A stretch of DNA of 64,000 bases from positions 19,135 through 83,134 of the forward strand of contig JAVBOA010000012.1 of the NCBI GenBank assembly GCA_031551135.1, in the 5' to 3' direction. Below are positions 1-7,747 of this stretch, in pieces (position 1 is the stretch's first letter; every line of letters starts with the position of its first letter). The position numbers were made by a program, and so were the translations under genes. Source of the DNA: JAITVM01 sp031551135 (lineage in GTDB: Bacteria > Bacillota > Clostridia > Lachnospirales > JAITVM01). The notes under the pieces were generated by a model, which saw nothing but the letters and a program-made list of their open reading frames with translations, had not been told where the DNA came from and did not search any database.

Positions 1-2
1 CC

Positions 3-185
3 TTCATGCTTAACTCAAACTTAATGTATGTAGGGCTTACCCGTACTACCCAGAGATGCTTTCATGTTGGCGATATAGGGACAATCAATAAGGCAGTAAA
101 AAAGAAAGAAAACCTTAAAAGAAATACCTTTATGCAGGGCTTTCTTTGCGGAAAAATAGCATCATGGACACAATATCAATATTAA
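3..185 (+). CDS. C-terminal fragment of a UvrD/RecD-like DNA helicase (5' end outside window)
   Basis: An open frame runs in from the left edge and ends at TAA. Its 60 visible residues contain NLMYVGLTRTTQRCFHVGD, which matches the conserved C-terminal helicase motif (YVALTRA-type motif VI) of superfamily 1 helicases such as UvrD, RecD2 and Dda. A basic tail follows (KKKENLKRNTF). The motif arginine that contacts ATP is present. In phages such a helicase serves replication or recombination, which fits the RNase H, methyltransferase and dNTP genes downstream. The N-terminal Walker motifs lie outside the window, so the subfamily cannot be fixed. Confidence 0.7.
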   Translation, partial: FMLNSNLMYVGLTRTTQRCFHVGDIGTINKAVKKKENLKRNTFMQGFLCGKIASWTQYQY

Positions 186-188
186 TCA

Positions 189-217
189 TTGACATTGTGC
201 TTGAAATGTGGTATTCT
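189..217 (+). promoter_or_regulatory. Sigma-70-type promoter for rnhA
   Basis: TTGACA (189-194) and TATTCT (212-217) are separated by exactly 17 bases. They lie about 55 bases before the RNase H start, in the gap after the helicase gene. No downstream stem-loop separates them from the gene. Confidence 0.6.
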
Positions 218-273
218 ATTTATTGTCACATTAAAGAATTCTTCTTGTTAGAGTTTATTTAGGAAGGTGAGAT

Positions 274-741
274 ATGGAAAGAGTAAACTGGGTTTATGCA
301 GATGGAGGTTGTCGAAATAACCAGTCAAGAGAGAACGTTGGGGGTTGGGGCGTACTGCTAATAAATGGAGATAGTCGCACTGAACTAAAAGGTGCTGCCA
401 GAAACACCACAAACAACAAAATGGAACTAACGTCTTGTATAAATGCCCTAAGAGCCATAAAGGACAAATCCATAAAAACCATCGTTGTGATGGATAGCCA
501 ATATGTAATAAAAGGCATTAATGAGTGGATGGCAGGTTGGATAAAGAAAGGTTGGAAAAGCTCCCAGAAAAAGCCGGTGGAAAACAAAGAACTATGGCAA
601 GAGATTTTAGAACTGAAAGGTCAGTTCGAAGACATAACTTTTCAACACTGCTATGGTCATGGAGATAATGAAGGCAATAATCGAGCTGATGCGTTAGCAA
701 ATGAAGCTATGGACGGTAATTTGCCTGAAGAACAGCTATAA
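274..741 (+). CDS. rnhA: Ribonuclease HI
   Basis: This enzyme cleaves the RNA strand of RNA:DNA hybrids, for example R-loops and lagging-strand primers. At 155 residues it is the same length as E. coli RNase HI. The full catalytic set is visible: D10 in YADGG, E51 in KMELTS, D74 in VMDSQYV, H129 in YGHGDNEGN and D139 in NNRADALA. The insertion WMAGWIKKGWK matches the basic substrate-handling loop of type I enzymes. An AGGAAGGTGAG ribosome binding site precedes the ATG. It lies between a helicase and a lysis-type gene in the phage-like element, so it is probably an element-borne copy and not the chromosomal housekeeping gene. Confidence 0.93.
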   Translation: MERVNWVYADGGCRNNQSRENVGGWGVLLINGDSRTELKGAARNTTNNKMELTSCINALRAIKDKSIKTIVVMDSQYVIKGINEWMAGWIKKGWKSSQKKPVENKELWQEILELKGQFEDITFQHCYGHGDNEGNNRADALANEAMDGNLPEEQL

Positions 742-760
742 AATATTATGTAAAGTTACA

Positions 761-783
761 AAACCCTTGATTTATAAGGGTTT
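761..783 (+). terminator. Stem-loop after rnhA, weak terminator candidate
   Basis: AAACCCTT and AAGGGTTT form an 8-bp stem with a 7-base loop just after rnhA. No T-run follows, so it may be a weak terminator or a processing hairpin. Confidence 0.35.
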
Positions 784-819
784 GCCGACATTGAAAACCA
801 TATAAAACAGATATTTGGT

Positions 820-1566
820 GTGATAACAGAAAATGAAAGGAATGGTTTTTTGCAAAGGTATATAAAGATTTCAAGTGCTATCTTGATTGCAGGATGCATG
901 GGAATAGGATTGTCTTCGTCAATAGTAAAATCAAATGATGAGACTTTAGAGGTAAAAGAGCGAGGTGTAATTAATAAGTCGCCATCAAAGATACAATATC
1001 AATACCACAAAATAAATAGTAATAATTTGGAAACACAAACCGCATCTGAGAAAGAAGTTGTCGTTCAGCAAACTGAGCCGCAAGTCTCACCAACGCCTAC
1101 ACCGGTTCCTATTGTTGAAAAGGCAGAGGTGATAGTAGAAGAAGTATTTGAACCTTATGATATTCCGCTTTCAACAGAGATTCAAGAATATACATATGAG
1201 CTTTGTAAGGAACGTGGGTTAGAATTTGAGATTGTTTTGGCATTGATGTTTGCCGAAAGTTCCTATCGACCTTCGCTAATTAGTAAAACAAATGATTATG
1301 GCATCATGCAGATAAATAAATGCAACCATCAAAGGCTGAAATCAGAGCTTGGCATTACTGACTTTTTAGATGTTAAGCAAAACATTGACGCTGGAACTTA
1401 CCTGTTGTCTGAACTTGCAGCAAAGTATCCTGACAATCATAAGATGCTCATGGCCTACAATTTTGGAGAAGGAGGCGCGAAAAAGCATTGGAATAATGGA
1501 GTTTATAGCAGCAAATACAGCAGAAATATTGTCGGCTTAGCAGAGGAGATTAAAAATGGAGACTAA
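820..1566 (+). CDS. Membrane-anchored lytic transglycosylase (SLT/GEWL fold)
   Basis: A hydrophobic N-terminal segment (about residues 17-33) is followed by a low-complexity linker rich in Gln, Pro and Val (about 80-115), then a goose-lysozyme-like domain. The domain shows the catalytic glutamate in LMFAESSYRPS, the YGIMQINK motif and AYNFGEGGAKKHW. The enzyme should cleave peptidoglycan glycan strands outside the membrane, for element entry, lysis or transfer. The longest frame starts at GTG 820, which has no ribosome binding site. TTG at 850 has AAAGGA eight bases upstream and begins just before the hydrophobic segment, so it is the likelier start. Its end overlaps the next gene by 11 bases. 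Confidence 0.82.
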   Translation: MITENERNGFLQRYIKISSAILIAGCMGIGLSSSIVKSNDETLEVKERGVINKSPSKIQYQYHKINSNNLETQTASEKEVVVQQTEPQVSPTPTPVPIVEKAEVIVEEVFEPYDIPLSTEIQEYTYELCKERGLEFEIVLALMFAESSYRPSLISKTNDYGIMQINKCNHQRLKSELGITDFLDVKQNIDAGTYLLSELAAKYPDNHKMLMAYNFGEGGAKKHWNNGVYSSKYSRNIVGLAEEIKNGD

Positions 1567-2167
1567 AACTAAAGACTGGGTTGGTAATCAGAATAGTGTT
1601 TATAAGACTTTAGGAGCATCTAATCATACAGAAAAAGAAAGAGAGCAAGATGACTTCTACGCCACAGAGCCAAAGGCCATTGATGTACTATGTGAGGTTG
1701 AGAAATTTGATGGACAGGTTTGGGAATGTGCTTGTGGAGAAGGACATTTATCGGAGAGATTAAAGGACTTCGGATATGACGTTATCAGCTCCGACTTAGT
1801 AGACAGGGGTTATGGGAAGAGCGGAGTCGATTTCTTGTCAGTTGGCAAGCAATATTACGGAAACATTGTCACAAATCCTCCTTACAAATATGCCAAAGAA
1901 TTTATTGAAAAAGCGATGGAATTAGTTCCGGAAGGTAAAAAAGTAGCCATGTTCTTAAAAGTTCAGTTTCTTGAAGGCAAAGCACGTAAGGAAATGTTTA
2001 AGAAGTATCCTCCCAAAACTGTCTATGTATCAAGCTCAAGATTACTTTGCGCTAAAAACGCACAGTTTGATGACATGAAAGCCGGTGGTGGGAGTGCAGT
2101 CGCCTATTGCTGGTACATATGGGAAAAAGGATTTTATGGCGAGACGACTTTGAAATGGGTTAATTAG
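1556..2167 (+). CDS. Phage-type adenine-N6 DNA methyltransferase
   Basis: This is a 203-residue SAM-dependent methyltransferase of Rossmann fold. The SAM-binding motif I appears as VWECACGEGHLSERL and the acidic strand-2 end as ISSDLVDRG. The catalytic motif NPPY lies in IVTNPPYKYAKEFI, which is typical of N6-adenine or N4-cytosine amino-methyltransferases. Compact solitary enzymes of this kind are common in phages and need no partner nuclease; none is seen here. GAGGAG precedes the ATG, which lies inside the end of the transglycosylase gene, indicating translational coupling. The target sequence cannot be read from the protein. Confidence 0.82.
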   Translation: METKTKDWVGNQNSVYKTLGASNHTEKEREQDDFYATEPKAIDVLCEVEKFDGQVWECACGEGHLSERLKDFGYDVISSDLVDRGYGKSGVDFLSVGKQYYGNIVTNPPYKYAKEFIEKAMELVPEGKKVAMFLKVQFLEGKARKEMFKKYPPKTVYVSSSRLLCAKNAQFDDMKAGGGSAVAYCWYIWEKGFYGETTLKWVN

Positions 2168-2307
2168 TTACTATATCAACTCGTCACAAATGGGGAAGGA
2201 AATAATGAAGCAGAAAAATAACATGAGAGATATTAACAGCATGAAAATCTTGATTCATTCTTGACAGACATATTATAAATAATCACAGGAGAACTTGCAA
2301 GTTATTA

Positions 2308-2319
2308 GTGTGGCCACAC
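2308..2319. promoter_or_regulatory. Perfect 12-bp palindrome before the C5 methyltransferase
   Basis: GTGTGGCCACAC is its own reverse complement. It lies 10 bases before the AGGAGG that serves the methyltransferase gene. It could be an operator, possibly for autoregulation, since some C5 methyltransferases bind their own promoters. The role is inferred. Confidence 0.4.
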
Positions 2320-3540
2320 CTCCCCGATCAGGAGGTAATTATCATAAAAAAAATACTTATAGGTGGAAGCCCCTGTACTCACTGGAGTATAGCTCAGAAA
2401 AACAATCGTGAAACAAAAGCAGAAGGTTTAGGATGGGAATTATTCAAAAACTACCTTATAGCAAAAGAAAAATTCAAACCAGATTTCTTTCTCTATGAAA
2501 ATAACAAGTCAGCAGCGCAGCCGATTAAAGAACAAATAAGCAGAGAACTTGATGTTGAGCTTCAATATATCAATAGCTCATTAGTGTCGGCACAAAATAG
2601 GCAAAGATTTTACGCTCACAATATTCCGAATGTTCCTCAGCCTGAGGATCGAGGAATTTTTCTGAAAGATATTTTGGAAAGTGGTATTCCTTGTAGAAAT
2701 GAAAAAGCTTATTGTTTAGATGTGAATTATTATAAAGGTGGAAATCTAACAAGCTTTAATAAGCAAAGTGGACAAAGATTGATGGTTGCTGAACCAATCT
2801 GTGTTGCACAGAGAGGTAGATACTCAACTAAGGATGGTTCAATAGAACAGCATTTTGAGGCAAGGAACGATGGAAAGACAAATGTCTTAACTACCGTCAC
2901 AAAAGACAACTTAATCGCAGAGCCTTTAAGAATCGGAAGTATCGGAAGTGATAGTCAAGCTCATCGAGTATACTCTGTATATGGAAAATCAATAAATCTT
3001 GTTGCAAATGGAGGTGGTCAGGGTGCAAAAACAGGACTATATGCAGTGCCAGTTGACAAATCCTTTGATGCGCAGCCTGTATATACTGTTGTCAACGGAA
3101 TGATTTCGATTAACGAAAAAATATATCCGATAAAGCTTCCTGATGGATATTATATTATTCGTAAACTGATTGTTACTGAGGCCGCAAGGTTGCAAATGAT
3201 GCCTGACGACTATTGTAGGGCGGTAAGTAATTCTCAAGCATACAAATGCCTTGGTAATGGATGGACAGCAGAAGTGATTATACATATTTTAAAACACATG
3301 AATATTCCTCGTGACGAAGAATTGCTTGTTTTGTCTATGTATGACGGGATAGCAACAGGAAGATATTGCTTTGATAAAATGGGATACAAAAATATAAGGT
3401 ATGCCGCGTGTGAAATTGACAAGTTTGCAATCAAAGTGGCAAATAGCAATTATTCAGACAACATTCAACTTGGCGATGCATTTCAAGTTAGAGACGAGCA
3501 ATGGAGTTTCGAAGACATTCTCTTCAATAGAGCTGGTTAA
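2308..3540 (+). CDS. Circularly permuted DNA (cytosine-5) methyltransferase
   Basis: The conserved C5-methyltransferase blocks occur in rotated order. The N-terminus starts with motif IV (IGGSPCTHWS, catalytic PC), then motif VI (FFLYENNKS) and motif VIII (QNRQRFYAHNIP). A long target-recognition region and motifs IX/X (KCLGNGWTAEVI) follow. Only at the C-terminus come motif I (LSMYDGIATGRYCFDKMG) and motif II (ACEIDKFAI). A canonical enzyme starts with motifs I-III. This family is known from gut Firmicutes phages and elements. The interval given starts at GTG 2308, which has no ribosome binding site. The only good site, AGGAGG at 2330-2335, points to ATA at 2344, where relatives have the ATG of MKKILIGGSPC. 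The start is therefore either a rare ATA or a mutated ATG. Confidence 0.85.
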   Translation: MWPHLPDQEVIIIKKILIGGSPCTHWSIAQKNNRETKAEGLGWELFKNYLIAKEKFKPDFFLYENNKSAAQPIKEQISRELDVELQYINSSLVSAQNRQRFYAHNIPNVPQPEDRGIFLKDILESGIPCRNEKAYCLDVNYYKGGNLTSFNKQSGQRLMVAEPICVAQRGRYSTKDGSIEQHFEARNDGKTNVLTTVTKDNLIAEPLRIGSIGSDSQAHRVYSVYGKSINLVANGGGQGAKTGLYAVPVDKSFDAQPVYTVVNGMISINEKIYPIKLPDGYYIIRKLIVTEAARLQMMPDDYCRAVSNSQAYKCLGNGWTAEVIIHILKHMNIPRDEELLVLSMYDGIATGRYCFDKMGYKNIRYAACEIDKFAIKVANSNYSDNIQLGDAFQVRDEQWSFEDILFNRAG

Positions 3541-3595
3541 AGGCTTTGTATTGGAAAGGTTTACAATAATCTACTCATAGAATAGGAGTTGAGAT

Positions 3596-4207
3596 ATGGA
3601 TCAAAAGAATCTACTTACAGAAGCTAAAAAATTACAGGTTATATCAAGGTTGTCAAAAGAATTTTGGGAACTTGAAAATTCACTTCCAAAAGAAATATTT
3701 GACACAGAAAACTTTTATTTCGCTGGAGGATGTATCTATAGTATATGGAATGGGAAGCCACCGAAAGACTACGACATCTTTTGCACTTCCAAAGCAGCTG
3801 TAGATAAGCTAAAAAAATGGTTTGAAGCTAATCCTCACAGAGCAAATTTCACTACTGAAAATGCAATTACAATGGGGAAATATCAGTTTATTTTGAAATA
3901 CATAGGAAAGCCTGAAGTTGAAGTAGCCAAATTTGACTTCAAACACAACTGTTGCTACTTCCATAGATACGAATTAAAAACACTCTACGGATATGAATTT
4001 TTGGATAGCAAGAAGCTGGTGTTCAACTCGGCTAGACCAAGAGATGTCCTTAATATCGTCACACGAATTCCAAAATTCATTGAAAGAGGTATGGAAATTT
4101 CTCAGAAAGAGATTTTAGAGATACTGGAAGTTGGGACAAGACCTACTAGATTATACGGAGAAAGAACAAGGTTAATCCATAGGATGAACAGCAATGACAA
4201 CTATTAA
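3596..4207 (+). CDS. Nucleotidyltransferase-fold protein (poly-A polymerase/CCA-enzyme head-like)
   Basis: The 203-residue protein contains FYFAGGCIYSIWNGKPPKDYDIFC. This resembles the GG...DxD signature of the nucleotidyltransferase superfamily, with G-G in the nucleotide loop and D-Y-D as candidate metal ligands. A second acidic position is possible in KFDFKHN. Similar short proteins occur in phages, but their substrate is unknown. It lacks the RNA-binding half of a true CCA-adding enzyme, so it should not be called one. AGGAG precedes the ATG. It sits between the C5 methyltransferase and an unknown gene, all in one direction. Confidence 0.6.
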   Translation: MDQKNLLTEAKKLQVISRLSKEFWELENSLPKEIFDTENFYFAGGCIYSIWNGKPPKDYDIFCTSKAAVDKLKKWFEANPHRANFTTENAITMGKYQFILKYIGKPEVEVAKFDFKHNCCYFHRYELKTLYGYEFLDSKKLVFNSARPRDVLNIVTRIPKFIERGMEISQKEILEILEVGTRPTRLYGERTRLIHRMNSNDNY

Positions 4208-4224
4208 TTCAAGGAGGCACATTT

Positions 4225-4704
4225 ATGAAGGTTGTAATCGCTACCGAAGGAACTGATTTCTTTCTCAGCTATAAAGTTATCTTAGAATATTGCAAAATCA
4301 AAGGATATGATGTTTACCCTTATGTGGAGCATTGCGAATATAATCCAAGCATGTGCTGGTATAAACTTTGTTTTGATCCCGATGAACTTGACAGTGGACA
4401 TATGGTTTGCCTTCTAAACAGGAATTACGGTGAAACATTTGAGTGTGAAATCATTGAAGATGATATGTGGCTGTACCCAGATGAGTTGTTGCATATTGAG
4501 TGCAGTTCTTGCGCCGATGTTAGAACCGATCCAACATTAATCAAAGCAATTGAAAATATTGGTGTAGAAAACAGCGGTAGAAAAAATGATATGTTCAAAT
4601 GTGTGTTGAAAATCCATGATATCCCTGATGATGTTGAATGGGAATTAGAAATCTACGACTGCGGTGGTGAAGCGATTAGAGAAGTATCGAGGATTTGGGA
4701 TTAA
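4225..4704 (+). CDS. Hypothetical acidic protein of the phage-like element
   Basis: I do not recognise this 159-residue protein. It is acidic and rich in Cys and Trp (for example HIECSSCADVRTD and EYNPSMCWYKLCF) and has no signal peptide or membrane segment. A strong AAGGAGG precedes its ATG, 17 bases after the nucleotidyltransferase-like gene, so the two are likely co-transcribed. The position in a run of phage genes and normal codon use support a real gene. Confidence 0.6.
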   Translation: MKVVIATEGTDFFLSYKVILEYCKIKGYDVYPYVEHCEYNPSMCWYKLCFDPDELDSGHMVCLLNRNYGETFECEIIEDDMWLYPDELLHIECSSCADVRTDPTLIKAIENIGVENSGRKNDMFKCVLKIHDIPDDVEWELEIYDCGGEAIREVSRIWD

Positions 4705-4795
4705 TGCTGAGAACAACAATTTCTTAGACGAATTTGATAATAATATGCTTAAATAGACTCATTATCAATAACACATAATTAAGAGGTGTGGGTAT

Positions 4796-4966
4796 ATGGA
4801 ACAGTTTATATGTTTTCATAGGAATTACCTGAAATTTAAAGGCGGTGTCAAATACAAAATTACCAAAATTACCTCTAAACATTTCTTTGTCGGCAGCACA
4901 AAAATCAGTCGGCATCTCAGTGAGCTGTTTTGGACAGGTGATGTAATTAGGCAAAACAAAAATTGA
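4796..4966 (+). CDS. Small hypothetical protein, 56 residues
   Basis: A short frame starts MEQFICFHRNYLKFKGG and ends VIRQNKN. It contains a basic, aromatic segment (KITKITSKHFFVGSTK). AGAGGTGTGGG lies just upstream at normal spacing, and the frame fills the gap between the unknown acidic protein and nrdJ. The length (56 residues) and lack of recognised domain mean function is unknown. Support comes from the ribosome binding site and the tight fit in the operon. Confidence 0.5.
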   Translation: MEQFICFHRNYLKFKGGVKYKITKITSKHFFVGSTKISRHLSELFWTGDVIRQNKN

Positions 4967-4985
4967 TTATAATAGGAGCGTTTTG

Positions 4986-7253
4986 ATGAAGGTACAAGAA
5001 TGGTTGGGCGAAGATAATAAGCTTGCAATTGATATTTGGGAAAAGAAATATAGAAATGGCAATGAAAATTTCGATGAATGGCTAAATAGAGTGAGCGCAG
5101 GGAATGAAGATTTAAAAGAGTTAATTACTAAAAAGAAATTTCTCTTTGGTGGCAGAATTCTCAGCAACAGAGGTTTAAACAAGGAAGGTAAGAAAATCTC
5201 TTACAGTAATTGCTATGTCCTTTCTCCGCCAGAAGATAATATTGAAAGCATTTTTGAAGCTGCAAAGAAATTGGCGAGAACCTTCAGCTATGGTGGCGGT
5301 TGTGGAATCGATATTAGTAAACTGTCTCCAAGAGGTGCGGTAATAAACAATGCGGCAAAATCAACGTCAGGGTCAGTTTCTTTTATGGATTTATATGATT
5401 TGGTCACAAGCCTTATAGGACAGTCGGGAAGACGTGGAGCATTAATGCTATCTATTGACTGTACTCATCCTGATTTGGAAGAATTTATTGGGATTAAGTC
5501 TGACCTGAGCAAAGTAAATAAAGCAAACATCTCTGTGAAGATAAACGATGGTTTCATGCAAGCCGTCAAGAATAAAACAGATTTCGAATTGAAGTTTATT
5601 AGAGAAGAAACTGGCGAAGAGATTATAAAGAAGATAAAGGCAGACGAGTTATTTCATAAGCTTGCAGAGATGAACTGGGATTACGCCGAACCGGGGATGC
5701 TGTTTTGGGACAGAATTAAAAGCTATAATCTTCTAAGCAATAACGATGATTTTCAATACGCTGGAGTGAATCCCTGCGCAGAGGAACCCCTTCCTGCCGG
5801 TGGAAGCTGTTTGCTGGGAAGCATAAATCTCGCCGAGTATGTTACTCAAAACAAGCAATTTGACTATGTTAGTTTCAGATATGATGTCAAAAAGGCAATC
5901 GTAGCTCTTAATGAAGTATTAGACGAAGGTCTTCCTCTTCATCCGTTGGAAGAACAACAAAATAGTGTTCGTGATTGGAGACAGATTGGACTTGGGATTA
6001 TGGGTCTTGCTGATTGCTTAATTAAAATGGGCATTAAATACGGTTCAAAGAGAGCAGTGTACACATGCGACCTTATAGGTTTTAACATGGCTGAAGCATC
6101 TCTTTATTCCTCAGCAATTTTGGCAAGTAAATATGGTACTTATCCAAAGTACAACAATAAGGTTCTGGAAACTGAGTTTTTTCAGATGAATGCGTCAACT
6201 GAGACAATAGAAATAGTCAAGAAACATGGTTTAAGAAACTCTCAGCTTTTGACATGCGCTCCAACAGGCACTATCTCAACCATGTTGGGTGTAAGTGGCG
6301 GTATCGAGCCGATTTTTGCAAACTACTACATAAGAAAAACTCAGTCTCTTCATAATGAAGACTTTGAATATAAGGTTTACACTCCTATCGTAAAAGAATA
6401 TATAGATTCAAATAATATTACTGATGACGCTGATTTGCCTGATTATTTTGTTACGTCTCAGCAGTTAGATTATGCAAATCGGATTGAAATGCAAGCAATC
6501 TGGCAAAGTCATATTGATGCTTCAATATCTTCCACCGTTAATCTGCCAAACTCTGCAACAGTAGAAGACGTGAAAAAGCTTTACTTATATGCTTGGGAAA
6601 AAGGATTGAAAGGCATAACAGTTTATCGGGATGGCTGCAAAAGAAGTGGAATTCTTATTACTGAGCCTAAATCCAAGGAAACCAGTAAACCCGAAGGAGC
6701 ATCGGAAAGTACTGAGCTAAAGCGTGGAGATGTAATTCAAGTAAAAGATGATGTAGTTGGCAAGAAGAGAAAGCTGATGTCTGGATGTGGCACACTTCAT
6801 TGCAAGGCGTTCTTTGACCCGGCAACAGGAGATATTCTTGAGACTTATTTTAGTAAGGGTTCATCAGGAGGTTGTAATAATTTCATGATTGGACTTTCGA
6901 GGATGATTTCTCTATCGGCAAGAGCTGGATGCGACGTTTACACAATAGCTGATCAGTTAGACAGTTGTGGTGTTTGCGCTTCTTATGCGGTCAGAACTGC
7001 GACCAAGAAAGATACCTCGAAAGGCTCGTGCTGTCCAATCGCAATCGGAAAAGCCCTCATCGATATGTATGAAGAATTTCAGGCTGAACTAAATTTAAAA
7101 ATCAAGACCCCTCCAGTTGTAAAATCTGCAAAAAAGCAGACCATTCAAGAAGAGAAAAAGGGCTATGCCAATTGCCCTGAATGTGGAGAGAGTTTAGTGT
7201 TCGAGGGCGGTTGTAACACCTGTAAATCATGCGGATATTCAAAGTGTTCATAA
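4986..7253 (+). CDS. nrdJ: Adenosylcobalamin-dependent (class II) ribonucleotide reductase
   Basis: This enzyme reduces ribonucleotides to deoxyribonucleotides using a B12-derived radical, so it works with or without oxygen. The 755 residues show the N-terminal barrel with SYSNCYVL (first redox cysteine) and SYGGGCGIDIS. The active-site loop has N262, C264 and E266 in NPCAEEP, followed by APTGTIS and GGIEPIF. Near the end is a TSCPD-type domain (CGTLHCKAFFDP to SKGSCCPIAIG), and then a zinc ribbon (CPECGE, CNTCKSCG) typical of the redox-active tail. AGGAG lies 7 bases before ATG 4986; a TTG three bases earlier is less likely. Together with dut, a ThyX-like gene and a gmk-like gene it forms a dNTP-supply block typical of large phages. 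Confidence 0.95.
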   Translation: MKVQEWLGEDNKLAIDIWEKKYRNGNENFDEWLNRVSAGNEDLKELITKKKFLFGGRILSNRGLNKEGKKISYSNCYVLSPPEDNIESIFEAAKKLARTFSYGGGCGIDISKLSPRGAVINNAAKSTSGSVSFMDLYDLVTSLIGQSGRRGALMLSIDCTHPDLEEFIGIKSDLSKVNKANISVKINDGFMQAVKNKTDFELKFIREETGEEIIKKIKADELFHKLAEMNWDYAEPGMLFWDRIKSYNLLSNNDDFQYAGVNPCAEEPLPAGGSCLLGSINLAEYVTQNKQFDYVSFRYDVKKAIVALNEVLDEGLPLHPLEEQQNSVRDWRQIGLGIMGLADCLIKMGIKYGSKRAVYTCDLIGFNMAEASLYSSAILASKYGTYPKYNNKVLETEFFQMNASTETIEIVKKHGLRNSQLLTCAPTGTISTMLGVSGGIEPIFANYYIRKTQSLHNEDFEYKVYTPIVKEYIDSNNITDDADLPDYFVTSQQLDYANRIEMQAIWQSHIDASISSTVNLPNSATVEDVKKLYLYAWEKGLKGITVYRDGCKRSGILITEPKSKETSKPEGASESTELKRGDVIQVKDDVVGKKRKLMSGCGTLHCKAFFDPATGDILETYFSKGSSGGCNNFMIGLSRMISLSARAGCDVYTIADQLDSCGVCASYAVRTATKKDTSKGSCCPIAIGKALIDMYEEFQAELNLKIKTPPVVKSAKKQTIQEEKKGYANCPECGESLVFEGGCNTCKSCGYSKCS

Positions 7254-7267
7254 AAAAGGAGAAAAAT

Positions 7268-7702
7268 ATGCTGAAAATAATAAGAACAAATAAAGAATTA
7301 CCTTTGCCTCAGTACCAGACAGAAGATGCTGCTGGAATGGATTTATATGCGAGTATCAACGAACAGATAACGCTTAAGCCACTTGAGAGAAAGCTTATTC
7401 CTGCCGGAATTATGACAGAAATACCGTCAGGCTATGAAATTCAAATTAGACCTCGCAGCGGATTGGCCTTAAAAAATGGCATTACTGTACTCAACAGCCC
7501 CGGCACTATAGATCCTGACTACAGAGGAGAGATTGGAGTTATTCTAATAAATCTAGGCAACAAAGATTTCATAATTAATAAAGGCGACAGAATAGCACAA
7601 GCAGTGATTAATAAAGTTGAAAGGTTTTTTATAACAGAGGTAAATGATTTAGGAGAAAGCGAAAGAGGTTCTGGAGGCTTCGGCTCAACTGGAAAAAAAT
7701 AA
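7268..7702 (+). CDS. dut: dUTP diphosphatase (dUTPase)
   Basis: This enzyme hydrolyses dUTP to dUMP, keeping uracil out of DNA and feeding thymidylate synthesis. All five trimeric dUTPase motifs are visible: AAGMDLYA, RPRSGLALKNG, GTIDPDYRGEI (catalytic Asp), GDRIAQAVI and the C-terminal RGSGGFGSTG arm. Length from ATG 7268 is 144 residues, normal for the family. AAGGAG precedes that ATG. An upstream in-frame ATG at 7229 would lie inside nrdJ and has no ribosome binding site. It follows nrdJ by 14 bases and is likely co-transcribed with it. Confidence 0.95.
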   Translation: MLKIIRTNKELPLPQYQTEDAAGMDLYASINEQITLKPLERKLIPAGIMTEIPSGYEIQIRPRSGLALKNGITVLNSPGTIDPDYRGEIGVILINLGNKDFIINKGDRIAQAVINKVERFFITEVNDLGESERGSGGFGSTGKK

Positions 7703-7747
7703 AACATATCTTTATTGATATGATTTCAATAATGAAAGGTGAATAGT

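Noticed and set aside
2205..2264. A 19-residue frame (MKQKNNMRDINSMKILIHS) with GGAAGGA before it, ahead of the C5 methyltransferase
   Set aside because: Too short, no recognisable content and no overlap with its neighbours; it may be a decayed gene end.
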